This document shows positions 35,860 through 47,439 of a stretch of 64,000 bases of DNA, piece after piece; positions within the stretch are counted from its first letter, which is position 1, and each line of letters starts with the position of its first letter. Location: the NCBI GenBank assembly GCA_027627225.1, contig CM051034.1, forward strand, positions 19,805,980-19,869,979, in the 5' to 3' direction. Both the position numbers and the translations under genes were made by a program. The stretch comes from Congeria kusceri. Taxonomy: Eukaryota > Mollusca > Bivalvia > Myida > Dreissenidae. Under the pieces are notes generated by a model. It was not told the origin of the DNA, made no database searches, and saw only the letters and a program-made list of their open reading frames with translations.

Positions 35860-36050
35860 ATTCCACGGGGTGGACAGGCGCCGCGCGATTTATATACGTT
35901 TTGCCTAGCGTGGTCACAAACTCAAGCGGACGCCGGACGGTTTTCGCTGACTGACATGGGGAACAAGCATTTTGAGCAACGGGCGGCCGGACGGCGCCCG
36001 TGTGGTGAATATTTGAATAACAACAAGAGGGCCGCTGACCTGAGGGCCTA
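35860..36050 (-). promoter_or_regulatory. GC-rich, TATA-containing putative promoter
   Basis: A local GC- and CpG-rich island in an AT-rich region. On the minus strand TATATAAAT occurs at about 35888-35897, suitably placed for a start near 35862 and the candidate exon at 35771-35816. The island's right side runs into 'caagagggccgctgacctga', a phrase like common bivalve repeats, so it may instead belong to a mobile element. Confidence 0.3.
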
Positions 36051-36275
36051 AGCAAGTTTCATGTTGATTGGGCCAAAAATATGGCCTCACGAGTGATCAC
36101 AAGCTTTTTCTTTGAACGTGCCCAAATTTTATGAAGACAATAAATGTGGTCTATAGAGTGTTCACCATGTAAATGTTGACGACGGCAAAATGTGGAATTT
36201 AGTAGGTTGTTACGCAAGTACCATTTCTGTGAAATTAGTTTGAAATCCAGCATGCGGTTTCTTTCAAAGTACCCC

Positions 36276-36299
36276 GCCCCCCCCCCCCCCCCCCCCCCC
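36276..36299. repeat. Poly-C tract
   Basis: A run of C broken by one g near its end; a comparable C tract is at 31543-31560. Confidence 0.9.
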
Positions 36300-36640
36300 G
36301 CCATGGCGAACAGGTTTTTTAACGATTCAAAATGATTTGAAGGAATTTAGTAGAGTGTCACCCAAGGACCATTTAAGTTAAATTAATTTGAAATCCAGAA
36401 AGCGGAAAGATTTTCTAAGTTTTCTATACAGCCGTATAAGAAAAACGTGATCATCTGGTCAGTCTGGTATATCTATACGGCTAGAGCTTATCGGTTCAGG
36501 TATCAAAAAGATTCATTTTAAAGGGACATATTGCCTATGAATATAGTAACGACATATTTAAAGGGACCTGTTCACAGATTGGCAAATTGACAATTTGCAA
36601 TTTGTTGTCATAGATCCCAAAAAAGAAAAGTACATTTTAT

Positions 36641-36938
36641 GTTTGTTTGTTTGTTTGTTTGGATTTTTCGCCGTTTTTAACAGTATTTCAGTCATATCAC
36701 GGCGTTCAGTTAACCTATTCACACTTTTCCTGGACAAGCTTAGCCGATCTAAGCGGTTTACCAGTACTAAGTGCACATACTTATGCCAGTAACTGACAAC
36801 TGCCCTACTTGAATCAGAGGTAGGGGGTGAATGGCCGTAGAAATTATCTCATTACCAATCCCCACAAAATTATGTGACCTCGCTGCGGTTCGAACTCACG
36901 ATCCCGGATTGTCAGTCTAGCTCTCTACCAACTGCGCT
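36641..36938 (-). mobile_element. tRNA-derived SINE with perfect target-site duplication
   Basis: 298 bp. Minus strand begins TAGCGCAGTTGGTAGAGAGC (A-box) with B-box GAGTTCGAACC at about 36889-36899, then a body about 200 bp long and an (AAAC)n tail. Flanked by agtacattttat at 36629-36640 and 36939-36950, a perfect 12-bp duplication typical of LINE-mobilised insertion. It is the more complete of the two family members here; its middle 80 bp are absent from the copy at 11971. Confidence 0.92.
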
Positions 36939-37130
36939 AGTACATTTTATATAAACGAGCGAAATAATACTACTGACAACAAATATATTGGAAATATAGT
37001 GTCGTTTATGAAAAATCATCAACTAAAATGCATACAATTATAAAGCGTTTTAACGCTTCTCATCAGTAGTTTTTAAAACACGTGTATCATTTACGTGCGT
37101 TATAAATTCACTACCGTAATAGTAAGTCAG

Positions 37131-37192
37131 AATGGCCGAGTTGTAGCGCGAAAGCTTTTTGATCCCGGAGGTGGTAGAATCGAGTCTCGGCG
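37131..37192 (+). repeat. tRNA-like sequence
   Basis: TGGCCGAGTTGTAGCGC and GAATCGAGTCTC resemble A and B boxes; no complete cloverleaf. Probably a SINE head. Confidence 0.45.
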
Positions 37193-37368
37193 AAGGCAAA
37201 TATTTTAATATATATTTGTTTCTTTATTTAATATTTGTTTTGGTTAGTCCAACTGGTTTGGTTTTTGAAATTAAGACATTAAATGACATCCTCCAAAAAA
37301 ACAAAAATATGTGAACAAGTCCCTTTAATTCTTTTTACAGGCATTTTAGTAAAATACTATTTTGTAAG

Positions 37369-37809
37369 TATTGCAGTAGAACACTGATTGCAATGGATAT
37401 TGCAGTAAAACACTGGTTGCAATGGGTATTGCAATACAACAATGGTTGCAATGGATATTGCAATACAACACTGGTTACAATTGATATTGCAATACAACAC
37501 TTGTTGCAATGGATATTGCAGTACAACACTGGTTGCAATGGGTATTGCAGTACAACACTGGTTGCAATGGATATTGCAGTACAACACTGGTTGCAATAGA
37601 TATTGCAGTACAACACTGGTTGCAATGGATATTGCAGTACAACACTGGTTGCAATGGATATTGCATTACAATACTTGTTGCAATGTATATTGCAGTACAA
37701 CACTGGTTGCAATGGATATTGCAGTACAACACTGGTTGCAATGGATAGTGCAGTACAACACTGGTTCCAATGGATATTGCAGTACAACACTCGTTGCAAT
37801 GGATATTGT
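37369..37809. repeat. 29-bp minisatellite, about 15 copies
   Basis: Unit 'ttgcaatggatattgcag' plus 'tacaacactgg'. The spacing of successive 'ttgcaa' starts (for example 37504 and 37533) is 29 bp. Units differ by single substitutions. Because 29 is not a multiple of 3 and the unit has no stop in any phase, long open frames appear on both strands; they are a by-product of the repeat. Each unit can form a small hairpin (TGCAAT-GGAT-ATTGCA). Confidence 0.95.
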
Positions 37810-40800
37810 TGGGGTCCGATTCATGGCGTATATATGTTGTATGGCAAAGTGGCTTTAAACACTTTATATGAAGGCAACTCGAATATACGTTCAGTATATT
37901 TTATTTTCCAGCAAGAAACTCCAATTGTTAATAAAAATGCCAAATATTGAATATATGCAATGTTTATAGATACATTTTTACTGTTTTACTTCCAATTAAT
38001 ATTATATACAGTTGGCATCAGAGATTTTCAATCAAAATAAATGAAATTGTGTTACTATGGATGGACTTGTTTAAAACACAGAAAATCTGCAGTGTATATG
38101 CTTTTATTAAGGTCACACTGTGCCCTGCGTCATACATGACACAATGCGCCCGCAACAATAAAAGGTGTGCCGAGCGCGAGATCTATGTGCCTTTAAGTAG
38201 GTGCTCAAATAGAACGTTTTTTTAAATATAGGTACAATGAAGTTATAGAACAAAATTAACAAATAGAAATAATAAAGCAACCTCAATATTAATTCTAGCC
38301 TAAACATATGATGCTTGTGACTGGTCTGTAGTATTAAAATTATCAGCAGTATTAAAGCCGCAGTCCATAGAACATTATTCAATACATCATAAATCGGCAT
38401 AAGTTCTAATGAACGTTCATGATGTTTATTCGACTGAAAACTGTTTCTTATTTACGAAAGGCATTTTATAACGTCTATGTTCGTAAACGCTTGGTACGAA
38501 TGAAATATACACTAATATGCATGTTGATTTACTGCAGAGGCATCACCGGCTATCGCTTACAGATAACTATACGATAAAAAGTTACCAAAGCGTTATTATT
38601 TTACCGTTTTCAATGCAATTTATTTTTGGGATCGGTTGTTTTTATTTTAATTAAAATAGTTCTGGACTGCTGCTTTAATTATGTGACCAGGCCAGAATAA
38701 ACAACAGTTATGGACAAGAATCAGACTAGTAGATTAGACCTTAAAGATATAAGATTAACTATTTGAATTATAAATAACTAACAGTTAACAAAATATAGCT
38801 ATAATATGCTAATATCGCCGAGGTGTAACTATATTACCCTTTTATACCACAATAGAATTATGAAAATGTACGTATAATATAAATAAGGTGTATAAATAAA
38901 TATTGTACAGATTACAGATGTACAACTAAGATATATTTTTTAATAGTTTGGATTAGTTATATGCCAAACATAATCAAATATTAAGCGCAATGATCGCTTT
39001 TTTCATTATGCTTATTAGTAATTAACATTTTTTGCACTATTTCCATGTCATGTTTATGTATTATGTAAACATTGTGTACACAGTCGTAATAATTTTTAAT
39101 TGTATTTGCCAAATTGTATACTTTTTTTTAAACATGTGTTCCGATTTTCAAGGATAATGCTCACATATCTCACCTCGTACATAAATGGCGCAATCCGATT
39201 GGCTAAAAGTGGTCACCTGACCATGAAGTGTTTTTCTTACATCATGTGTATATTTCGATACCCCATAGAAGTCTAATGACGCAGTCTAATAACGTCATTG
39301 TGTTTATTTTCGTGACGTCATTGTATGTGCTTCGTGTTTTTGTGTAAGTTTTTCTTTTGTTACTTTTCAAGTGATATCAATTAAAAGAAACACGTGAAAT
39401 TTCGTCGGCGAGTTATATTCGTATCTCGTATGATATGAAACCACTGAGGGTGTATATCCCATACACACTCAGTTAACAGTGTAACTAATATTATTTAAAC
39501 ATCACTTTGTAATACATGTATTTGGCTCAGAATTAACCATGCTAATGTTAATACTCATAGTAGTGTGTATTCTGTCTCTTTTCATGATTAGTTATTATTA
39601 TAAACTTGTTGACCTGACTACAGACGCAATATTGATTTGAAATTATGGCATAAAATAGTTTTATTTAATTTATTGTATTGTTACTTAACGACGAAATTAC
39701 GTAAGGCCGAAACTAAAATATTGTTTGTTTGCCCTCCCGCGACCCATGCTAATGAAGGATGGGTCGGTAGGTCGGAAAATTATTTTATTTGTATACATAA
39801 TAAGTCATTTCCATTCATGTTTTCATTATGTTCGAAATGTTACGTTATAGTATAAATTCATAGTTTCGTTGCAGTAGATTCATAACGTTCTGCTTTTACG
39901 TAATACTATGTTTTAATTACCTTATAATAATTCATCCAAATTTAACAAACAATAACATACGTTAAAAACAAGAGCGTTAGTAATAAAAACCTGTTAAAAC
40001 TAAGGAGTAATAGCGTGACATTGCAATTTGCCGGGCATCTAAAACAGAACGCTGTTAGCAACAGCCATAGCAACGGTGACTGTCAAACTGCGGCTAGCAG
40101 TTTGTAGCTGAAAAGCGCGTTACACGCTTAGCACGTGGATAGTGTTTAAAAACATCAATCTGTAATACTGTATCTGAACAACGCAAATGCTAGAGCATAA
40201 ATGAATTAGCATTCTATGGAAATATAAACAAATAGGACTTTGTTCATAAATAAAAAGAAAGCAACACAACATTTTTGATAAATTAAAATTATAAGAAAAG
40301 GCGCTGGAGTTTATTTACTTTCATTTCTAACAAGGACTTTAGTTCCGCTAACTTTCATTCAAATGTTGCCTCAGCCAAAGTTTTTGCATAATTCTAATCC
40401 GTGTGCAGTGATGAGTTAGAATAACACTATCGTGAAGTATTGCTAGATCTAGTAATTTATTTTTTTTAACAAAATAAGACGTTTGACGCAATCAGTAAGT
40501 CGAGTTAAATGATGTCGTAATTCATATTCTTAGTAAACGGTTCCTTTCACCAAAATTCACCAAAATTATTATATTTATTTACAAATTTATTTATTTACTA
40601 TTTTAATTTGTAGTAATTTATTACAAACGCGGCTGTTAAAAACACGCATATCTATAACAAAACACATACCTAACGCAAATGTGTTACAAATGACTTGCAC
40701 CTTTACCACTTAAAATTAGAATGAGGGCGTGATAAACTTTCTAACGACGACGCCCATTTGCATATTGGAAATTTTATGCGTTCTCATTGGCTGACTGTTT

Positions 40801-40980
40801 CGGTTTTGTTAAGCTGACTCCTCCTGCGTCAAAATTTTATCGATAATGGACACTTGATGCATAAAGGCGAGTTTGTTCATTGCCGGTGGGCGTTCTTTAA
40901 AACTAAATTCAGTGCGAATTTTGTGACGTCATTTCAAACGACGTTTTCTCGAAAAGTGTCTTGCCGACCAAAAGTCTCAG
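37810..40980. other. AT-rich spacer, no gene seen
   Basis: Contains CRE-like TGACGTCA sites near 39314 and 40923, an octamer-like ATTTGCAT and a CCAAT-type 'tctcattggctg' around 40755-40795, but no associated reading frame. Hydrophobic short frames such as 38113-38400 (-) are AT-composition artefacts. Confidence 0.4.
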
Positions 40981-42545
40981 GACACGCCTCAAATAATCAA
41001 GATGGGTAATGAAAACTTTGGAAATTATGAGTTAAAGTTCTTGTATGCTTCACTTGCCCATCTCATGCTGGCGATAATTTCTTCAATCTTATGTAATAAT
41101 CCCCGTATGCATGACAATATTATGCTCTGGGCAAATATTTGACATCTGACCTTAAAACGTGACATTGAGCTTGCACGTAGGGACCTGATGCTTGGACGTG
41201 ACATATCACATCATGATGGTGATCATTTATAACAACTTACACTGTATTTGGAAATCCATCCATGGATGACAAAATTATGCTCTGGACAATCATTTGACAT
41301 TGAATTATGACCTTGACTATGACCCTAGGGATTGGTTCTTGCATGCGACATACCGTCTCATGATTTTGCCTGTTACACAATAACAACATGAACTAACTTC
41401 TGGCAAGTTATTTTAAATCCTTTCATGCTTGACAAAATTATGCTCAGGACAAAGTTTATGGATTTATTTATTCTATTTGACCTCAAAGTGTGACCCAGAC
41501 CTTGGATCTAGGGATCTGGTTCCTATACGCGACCCAACTTCTTATGATAGTACATCCCTGCATGAAAATATTAGGTTCTGAATATATATTTGACCTTGAA
41601 CTAGGACAAAATGACCTGGTTCTTGTGCATGACACAATGTTTCATAAACCTTATCACTTCTCGGAATGTTTTTTTTTTAATCATTCCGTGATGGACAAAT
41701 ATAATTATGATCCAATATTTGTTATATTGGACCTTCAACCTGGATATTCGAAATAAGGGCATGGTTCTGCATGTGAGACACCGTCTTACAATGCTTATCG
41801 CTTCTGCCAAGTTAAAAATCCATCCATGCTGGACAAAGATATGCTCCGGACAAAGTGGTCAGGATTGATTTCTTATATTTGACCTTTGGCCTTGAATTAT
41901 GACCTTGACCTTACAGCTAGGGACCTGGTTTTTGCGCGTGACACTCCCTCTCACCATGTCTGCCAAGATATTCGAAAATCCATCCATGCTGGACAAAGAT
42001 ATGCCTCGGACAAAGCGTTCAGTATTGATTTCTTATATTTGATATTTGACCTTGAATTGTGACCTTGACTTGGGACCTAATGACTATGTTCTTGCGTGCG
42101 ACACTTCATATCACCATGCTTTTCAATTTTGCCAAGTTATTTGAAAATCCATTCGTTATGTCCCGGATAAAATGTTAAGGGTTGATTTTTTTATATTTGA
42201 CCTTTGACCTTAGATTGTGACCTTGACCTATGATATATAGATCTGGTTCTTGCGTGTGACACTTTTTCTTAATATGCTTGTCACTTCTGCCAAGTTATTT
42301 GAAAATTCATCCATACTGTACAATTGTCGGCTGCAGGCAAGCATTTCTTGACCAAAATTCGCCGTTTTCGTCATTTTTTTGGCCATCTTGTCCGCCATCT
42401 TGTTTTTACAGAAATGCTCAATGATGACATGATGTCATCACGCGGAATCGTGAATAACAATGTATATGCTACATAAAAATGCAAAAACGTTTTGTATATA
42501 AGCTATTGCACGGTTATCTGAAAATTTGCTGTTTATCTGCTGGAC
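40981..42545 (+). repeat. Family R1 repeat, + orientation (left edge of duplication unit B)
   Basis: Same degenerate 'gaccttgacc' units as 15721-16710, extended at both ends. The right end (42340-42545) includes 'gccatcttgtccgccatctt' and 'tgctggactata', which is found inverted at 58925-59140. Non-coding. Confidence 0.8.
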
Positions 42546-42702
42546 TATACACCGGTCTGACTGACCTATGTACTCACGCTCTAAGCATTATGGGTATGCG
42601 CCTCTTTCCAACATGGCTGGCAATGGTTCATTTAACATCGCATTGAAGTTTGATACCAGTTAAACAGTATGTTTCCCTCTGTGGTACATCCGAAATATTG
42701 CC
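42545..42702 (+). repeat. R3 element of unit B, left part
   Basis: Matches 23845-23981 of the full R3 copy ('tgtactcac', 'aagcattatgg', 'cgaaatattgcc'). It is interrupted after 42702 by the terminal-inverted-repeat element and resumes at 45425. Confidence 0.75.
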
Positions 42703-45424
42703 CAGGCCTCCTAGTGAAACCTTTAAAACCTTTAAAAACATTTATTTTGTGGAAAATCCTTTAAAACCTTTATTTTTCCTGGAAAACCTGTAAACCTGTA
42801 ATTCAATATCAAAGCCTTTTTTTGACAATCAGTTTGCCACATCTTTTTGTAGTAATGAATATTAAAACAGGCACATACAATAATCATGCAAATGTTCTAA
42901 CAAACTGTTCACATCTATGTGTGGAACTTAAATTTACAAGGCTTGAAGACAAAGCCTTGTAAATACAACATCATAATAATAACTCTTAAGATTTTTCAAC
43001 AATAATATCTCTATAACTCACCTGACAATTAATTACAATACTAAACATTGAGGATACATTCATTACTTGTTGGATTGTTCAATAGTCCAACATTGGTCAT
43101 GGAAGACCCTAGACTTAATCATATGAACACTTTCCAAAGTACTAACAAAAAAAATAGCTGGTTGCTGCAAATTGCTCCTTTTTGCTTTCGACTGCTGCCT
43201 TTCAAGGATGGCCAACACAGGAATAATTAATATTGTTTGTTCTTCTTCAAATAATTTAAACAATTGAAGTGCAAATGATTATGACTGACATTATAGTCAG
43301 GAAAAGTCTCTTGTTGATTTTGCAAGTTTGTAGTTATATCTAGCAAAATGAATAATCGTTTGTACTCTCAGCAAGAAAGTTAGAAACTCTGCGCTTTAAA
43401 AGTGACAGTATTCAGATAGTGGTATAGGCAAGATCATAGACATGTCAAAGAATTGTCAAATAATTTTTCCATTTCCTAAACTACTTTGATGCTTAATGAT
43501 ACCCGCACAAACGAAGTTTGGGGGGGGGCATATAGCAGTGAGCTCGTCGGTCTGTCTGTCGGTATGCCGGTCTGACGGTCAGTTGCTTTTTTGATTTCCG
43601 GCTGATAACTCAATAAAGGCTTCACATATTCAAATAATTTTTGGTACACATGTGTAACATCATAGAATACAAGTTCAATGTTGGTTACAAACCACTAAAT
43701 TTTGAATGAGTTATGGCCTTTTTCGACTTAAAATTCCCCAAAAACATGGTTTCCGGATGCTAACTCAAGAAAGGGTTGACATATTCAAAAAGGCTTCATA
43801 TATTCAAATAATTTGTGGCAAACATGTGTATCATCATAGAATACAGGTCAAGTTCGATGTTGGTTACAAACCACTAAATTTTGATAGACTAATAGCCCCT
43901 TTTCGACTTAAAATTCCCCTAAAATCATGGTTTCCGGATAACTCAAGAAAGGGTTGACATATTCAAATAATTTTTGGTACACATGTGTAACATCATAGAA
44001 TACAGGTCAAGTTCGATGTTGGTTAAAAACCACTAAATTTTGACAGAGTGATGGCCTATTTTCAATTTAAAATTCCCTAAAGCATGATTTCCGGACGATA
44101 ACTCAACGATGACTTGACATATTTAAATAATTATTGGTACACATGCGTAGCATCATAAAATACAGGTCAAGTTTGACTTTGGTTACAAACCACTAAATTT
44201 TGACACAGTTATGGCCCCGTTTTGACTGAAATTCCCAAAAACATGGACAATAACTCATGAAAGGCTTCACATATTTAAATTATTTTTGGTAAATAGGTGT
44301 ATCATCATAAAATACTGATCAAGTTCAACTTTGGTTACAAACCACTAAATGTTGACAGAGTTATGGCTCTATTGAAATTAAATAGTTCCAAATACACTGT
44401 TGACCATTCACAAATTAAAGCTTTCTCTCTGTGTCCATTTCTGTCGAATGGATGCCATATATTTGTGACAAGGCCATATTGTGGGGGTATATCAGTCACT
44501 CATGTGACAAGTCTAGTTAAAGCCTTAAATGAGTAAATACAGTGTAGTTTCATTATCATGTTTAATTGTTATACTTGTAGGAATAATTATTAACTTTTCA
44601 CGTGCAATATACAAAATCTGAGGACTGCCATTCAATTAGGAGATTATTCTTGCTAATTGAAATTTTTAGGTGCTAGTCTAGCATACTTGTAGCTGCTGTT
44701 GAAGTGCGCAGATCAACTACATTTTACGAATAATTGTCTACTTTTTGAAGAACCTCATATTGTATGTTGTGCTATTTGAGATCCTATGATAATTCATAAG
44801 AAGCTAAAATAAATTGATGAGATTACCTTTTACAATGTTGTTCCAACTAAGAAATTGTTCCTATAGAGAAGGGCTTTTGCTTTGTTTACAATTTTGCATC
44901 ATCTGCATTTACATTTTGTATGGCGTTTTTGTCTCATGCTCAAATACAGTTTTGACAATTATTTGGTATTGTTTTTATGGTGAGATTTAGTTATAAATAT
45001 CTGTCATTATTTCATGCCCATTACTTACCAGAGAACATGTTACTATTCGTGCAAATATTATTTACATTGCTAAAGATGTTGACTTTAAACATATATAATC
45101 GTCTAAAAAGGTGGAAATATGCAACATTCGGCTATGCTGTTTTTGGTCTTTTCCTCAATGGGGTCTTTTCCATATGGATTATTGATGTTTCTATGTAAAA
45201 TGAGTGTGCTTTTATTTTGTTGTCACTACTATTTTATTTACAATTGAAGTACATTAATTTAAATAAAAGTTTTATTTCGTTTAATATCCATCAATTAAGA
45301 TGGTCGAAATTTACCTTTATTTAATCTTTAATTTTAATGAAATGTACCCTAAAAAGCCTTTATTTTGCTAAATTGGAACCTTTATAAAAACCTTTAATTT
45401 CATTGAGGTCTGCTGGGAGGCCTG
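42703..45424. mobile_element. 2.7-kb terminal-inverted-repeat DNA transposon, non-autonomous
   Basis: Begins CAGGCCTCCTAG and ends with the inverted counterpart (reverse complement CAGGCCTCCCAG). Flanked by attgcc at 42697-42702 and 45425-45430. The R3 copy at 23840-24638 shows the uninterrupted site (aaatattgccttttac near 23970), proving an insertion. AT-rich arms ('cctttaaaacc') follow both termini. No transposase frame is seen. A tandem array fills 43499-44500. Superfamily not assigned; the CAGG ends are hAT-like but the duplication is 6 bp rather than 8. Confidence 0.8.
43499..44510 (+). repeat. Degenerate tandem repeat array, unit about 150 bp
   Basis: Opens with 'acccgcacaaacgaagtttg' and a G run, then about five units marked by 'aactcaa' starts near 43607, 43761, 43941, 44101 and 44244, each with 'acatattcaaataattttt', 'acatgtgtaacatcatagaa' and 'ggttacaaaccactaaattt'. 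Lies inside the TIR element. Confidence 0.85.
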
Positions 45425-46090
45425 ATTGCCTATAACTAGATTTCCTTTTTTTATGCTGGTATAAAAATAATTTGGCAATGTCAGACATGACTTTTGTGGT
45501 TATTTCAAATAGTTTGTGTGTGTCTGAAAAAAAATGGTGCATTTGGTGGTTAACTTGAAAGATGAGCTTTTGGACTGTGTTTACTGTGGCATGGAGCTTT
45601 TGTCGATATATGACTGCCGAAACCCTATTTTCTTCCGGTGTCTGCATTCAGGTGAGATGCATTTTCTTAGAAGTAACATGCCATATCTTTTTAATGCGAT
45701 TTTTGGAAGCGGACAAAGTCATATTTAAACTCATACCAAGCTTGAATAATCTGAAATCTGAAAGTTCACCGTTTTAAAATGAGACCCTATGGAAATTGGT
45801 TATACTGGTATCTTACCATGAATTTTCACACAAAACGAAAGTGAAAGTAGCTTATTATAATAAACACGCTAAACAGCGTGAAACATAAACTACTGGTATT
45901 TTTTAAACGTAAATATATTCTACTATCAGTATTACGTTAATATTAGGCTGATTTATAGTATGAATAAAGTTATTTTATCAAACAACTTTCATACGCGGGA
46001 TAACTTCTTGCGTAAGCACATTTCGCTTCTCGCGGAGAATTACTGCGGTTAAGTACAGATTTGACGTGTGACGTCATCCTCTGTGTATAG
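45425..46090 (+). repeat. R3 element of unit B, right part
   Basis: Continues the match to 23976-24638, ending 'gacgtcatcctctgtgtata'. A TGACGTCA site lies at 46069-46076, 1.4 kb before the GPCR start. Confidence 0.75.
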
Positions 46091-47439
46091 AATGCCAATT
46101 TTCTGGACAGTTAAAACCATATTTGATTCCTAGAGTGCATTACTTCGTTATTATATTTTAATTTAATCATAATGTTAAACGGTAATCTTTTAGTGATCAC
46201 ATTTTAGTTACCTGTGTGCATTGTTTTGTATAAATTTATGTAAGGTGCAAACTGCTACTTTTGTATCCATCTTTCCTATTCAGCCGCCCATTGAATAATG
46301 GAAACTTATTGTTATTTATTATTAAAGTTGTGTTAGTTATTTGTAGTGTGACAATTTTATCTCATAAATACAGTTTTATTTTTATTTTTAATACGAATTT
46401 TAGATTTTGTCTTACAATATTAAAATATTTTCTCTTTGAAGTCGCTACACAGTATGTGCATAACCCGATATTTTTGTAAACACTCATTTTGAAACAGTAA
46501 TTTGGTGCTTCTACGTCTAATACAGGATGATTTTAATAAATTAGATCAAAGTTATTACTCAACTTCAGTTCTTTCTGGTGTTGAAATTATGTTCATTTAG
46601 GATATATAAGCAATTTAATTAGCTTTTTAGCCGATTACACAGAAACAGAGGATTTGTTTTTGAGTGTTTTTGGTCGACATGTCGTCTTTTAGTGTTTACG
46701 TTGCGTTAAAAGAACATTTTTAACAACATAAAAACAACAATGCAGAATATTGTTATAAACGCAAATAAAATGAACAAACAAAACAACATAAAATAAAATG
46801 ATAACAGAGCTAAATGTTTTCACTATGTCTCATATTATATCATAATGGGGCGCAAAAAAAGCCACTGACGACAAAATGCTCAAATGAAAATTAATATTCT
46901 TGTAATGTGTATAATACATTAAAATATTGAATATTCCTGTATGTGGAAATATTTATTCCTTGAACCTTATTGTTATATCAATGTCCTGTTAGTACACACA
47001 ATCAGCACGTGAAACAAAACTATACAGTAATTTCCTCTGAAAAAAATATATATTGGTTTACTTAAAGGGACATGACCGTCAAAGAGACGAACATTCCTTT
47101 ATAAAGTGATACATTTTCTACAAACTGTTTAATTATAAACAAAACACAGAGTGCCTTTATTATTTAACGTAATATAATGACTTTGTTAACGCAGTAATAC
47201 CATTTGTAAATATATTTGCAAATTGCAACTATTTCGTACTGGTATTTGTTTTGAATTTTAAGAGTAATGTCCCTTTAACTAATCTGACTAATTTTCGGAA
47301 CAAAAACAGGAGAAATCACTTAATTATGATGTACAATGCTTGCTTCTTGGCACGTACATAAATGTCATAAGATAAAAGATTGCATTGGTAAGCGTACGAA
47401 CGTCTAACACTTGCTACAAGTATAAATCAATGCTTTAAA
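46091..47439. other. Non-coding 5' flank of GPCR copy B
   Basis: Aligns with 17056-19233 of unit A minus the 690-bp insertion. No exon seen. Confidence 0.5.

Noticed and set aside
37335..37858. Long open frames on both strands (up to 154 codons)
   Set aside because: Produced by a stop-free 29-bp minisatellite; periodic, frame-cycling peptides with no start context or splice evidence.
38113..38400. Hydrophobic 95-codon minus-strand frame
   Set aside because: Leucine/isoleucine-rich composition expected from AT-rich DNA; no start or splice context.
45360..45777. Frames at the TIR/R3 junction on both strands
   Set aside because: They cross the transposon boundary and lack domains.
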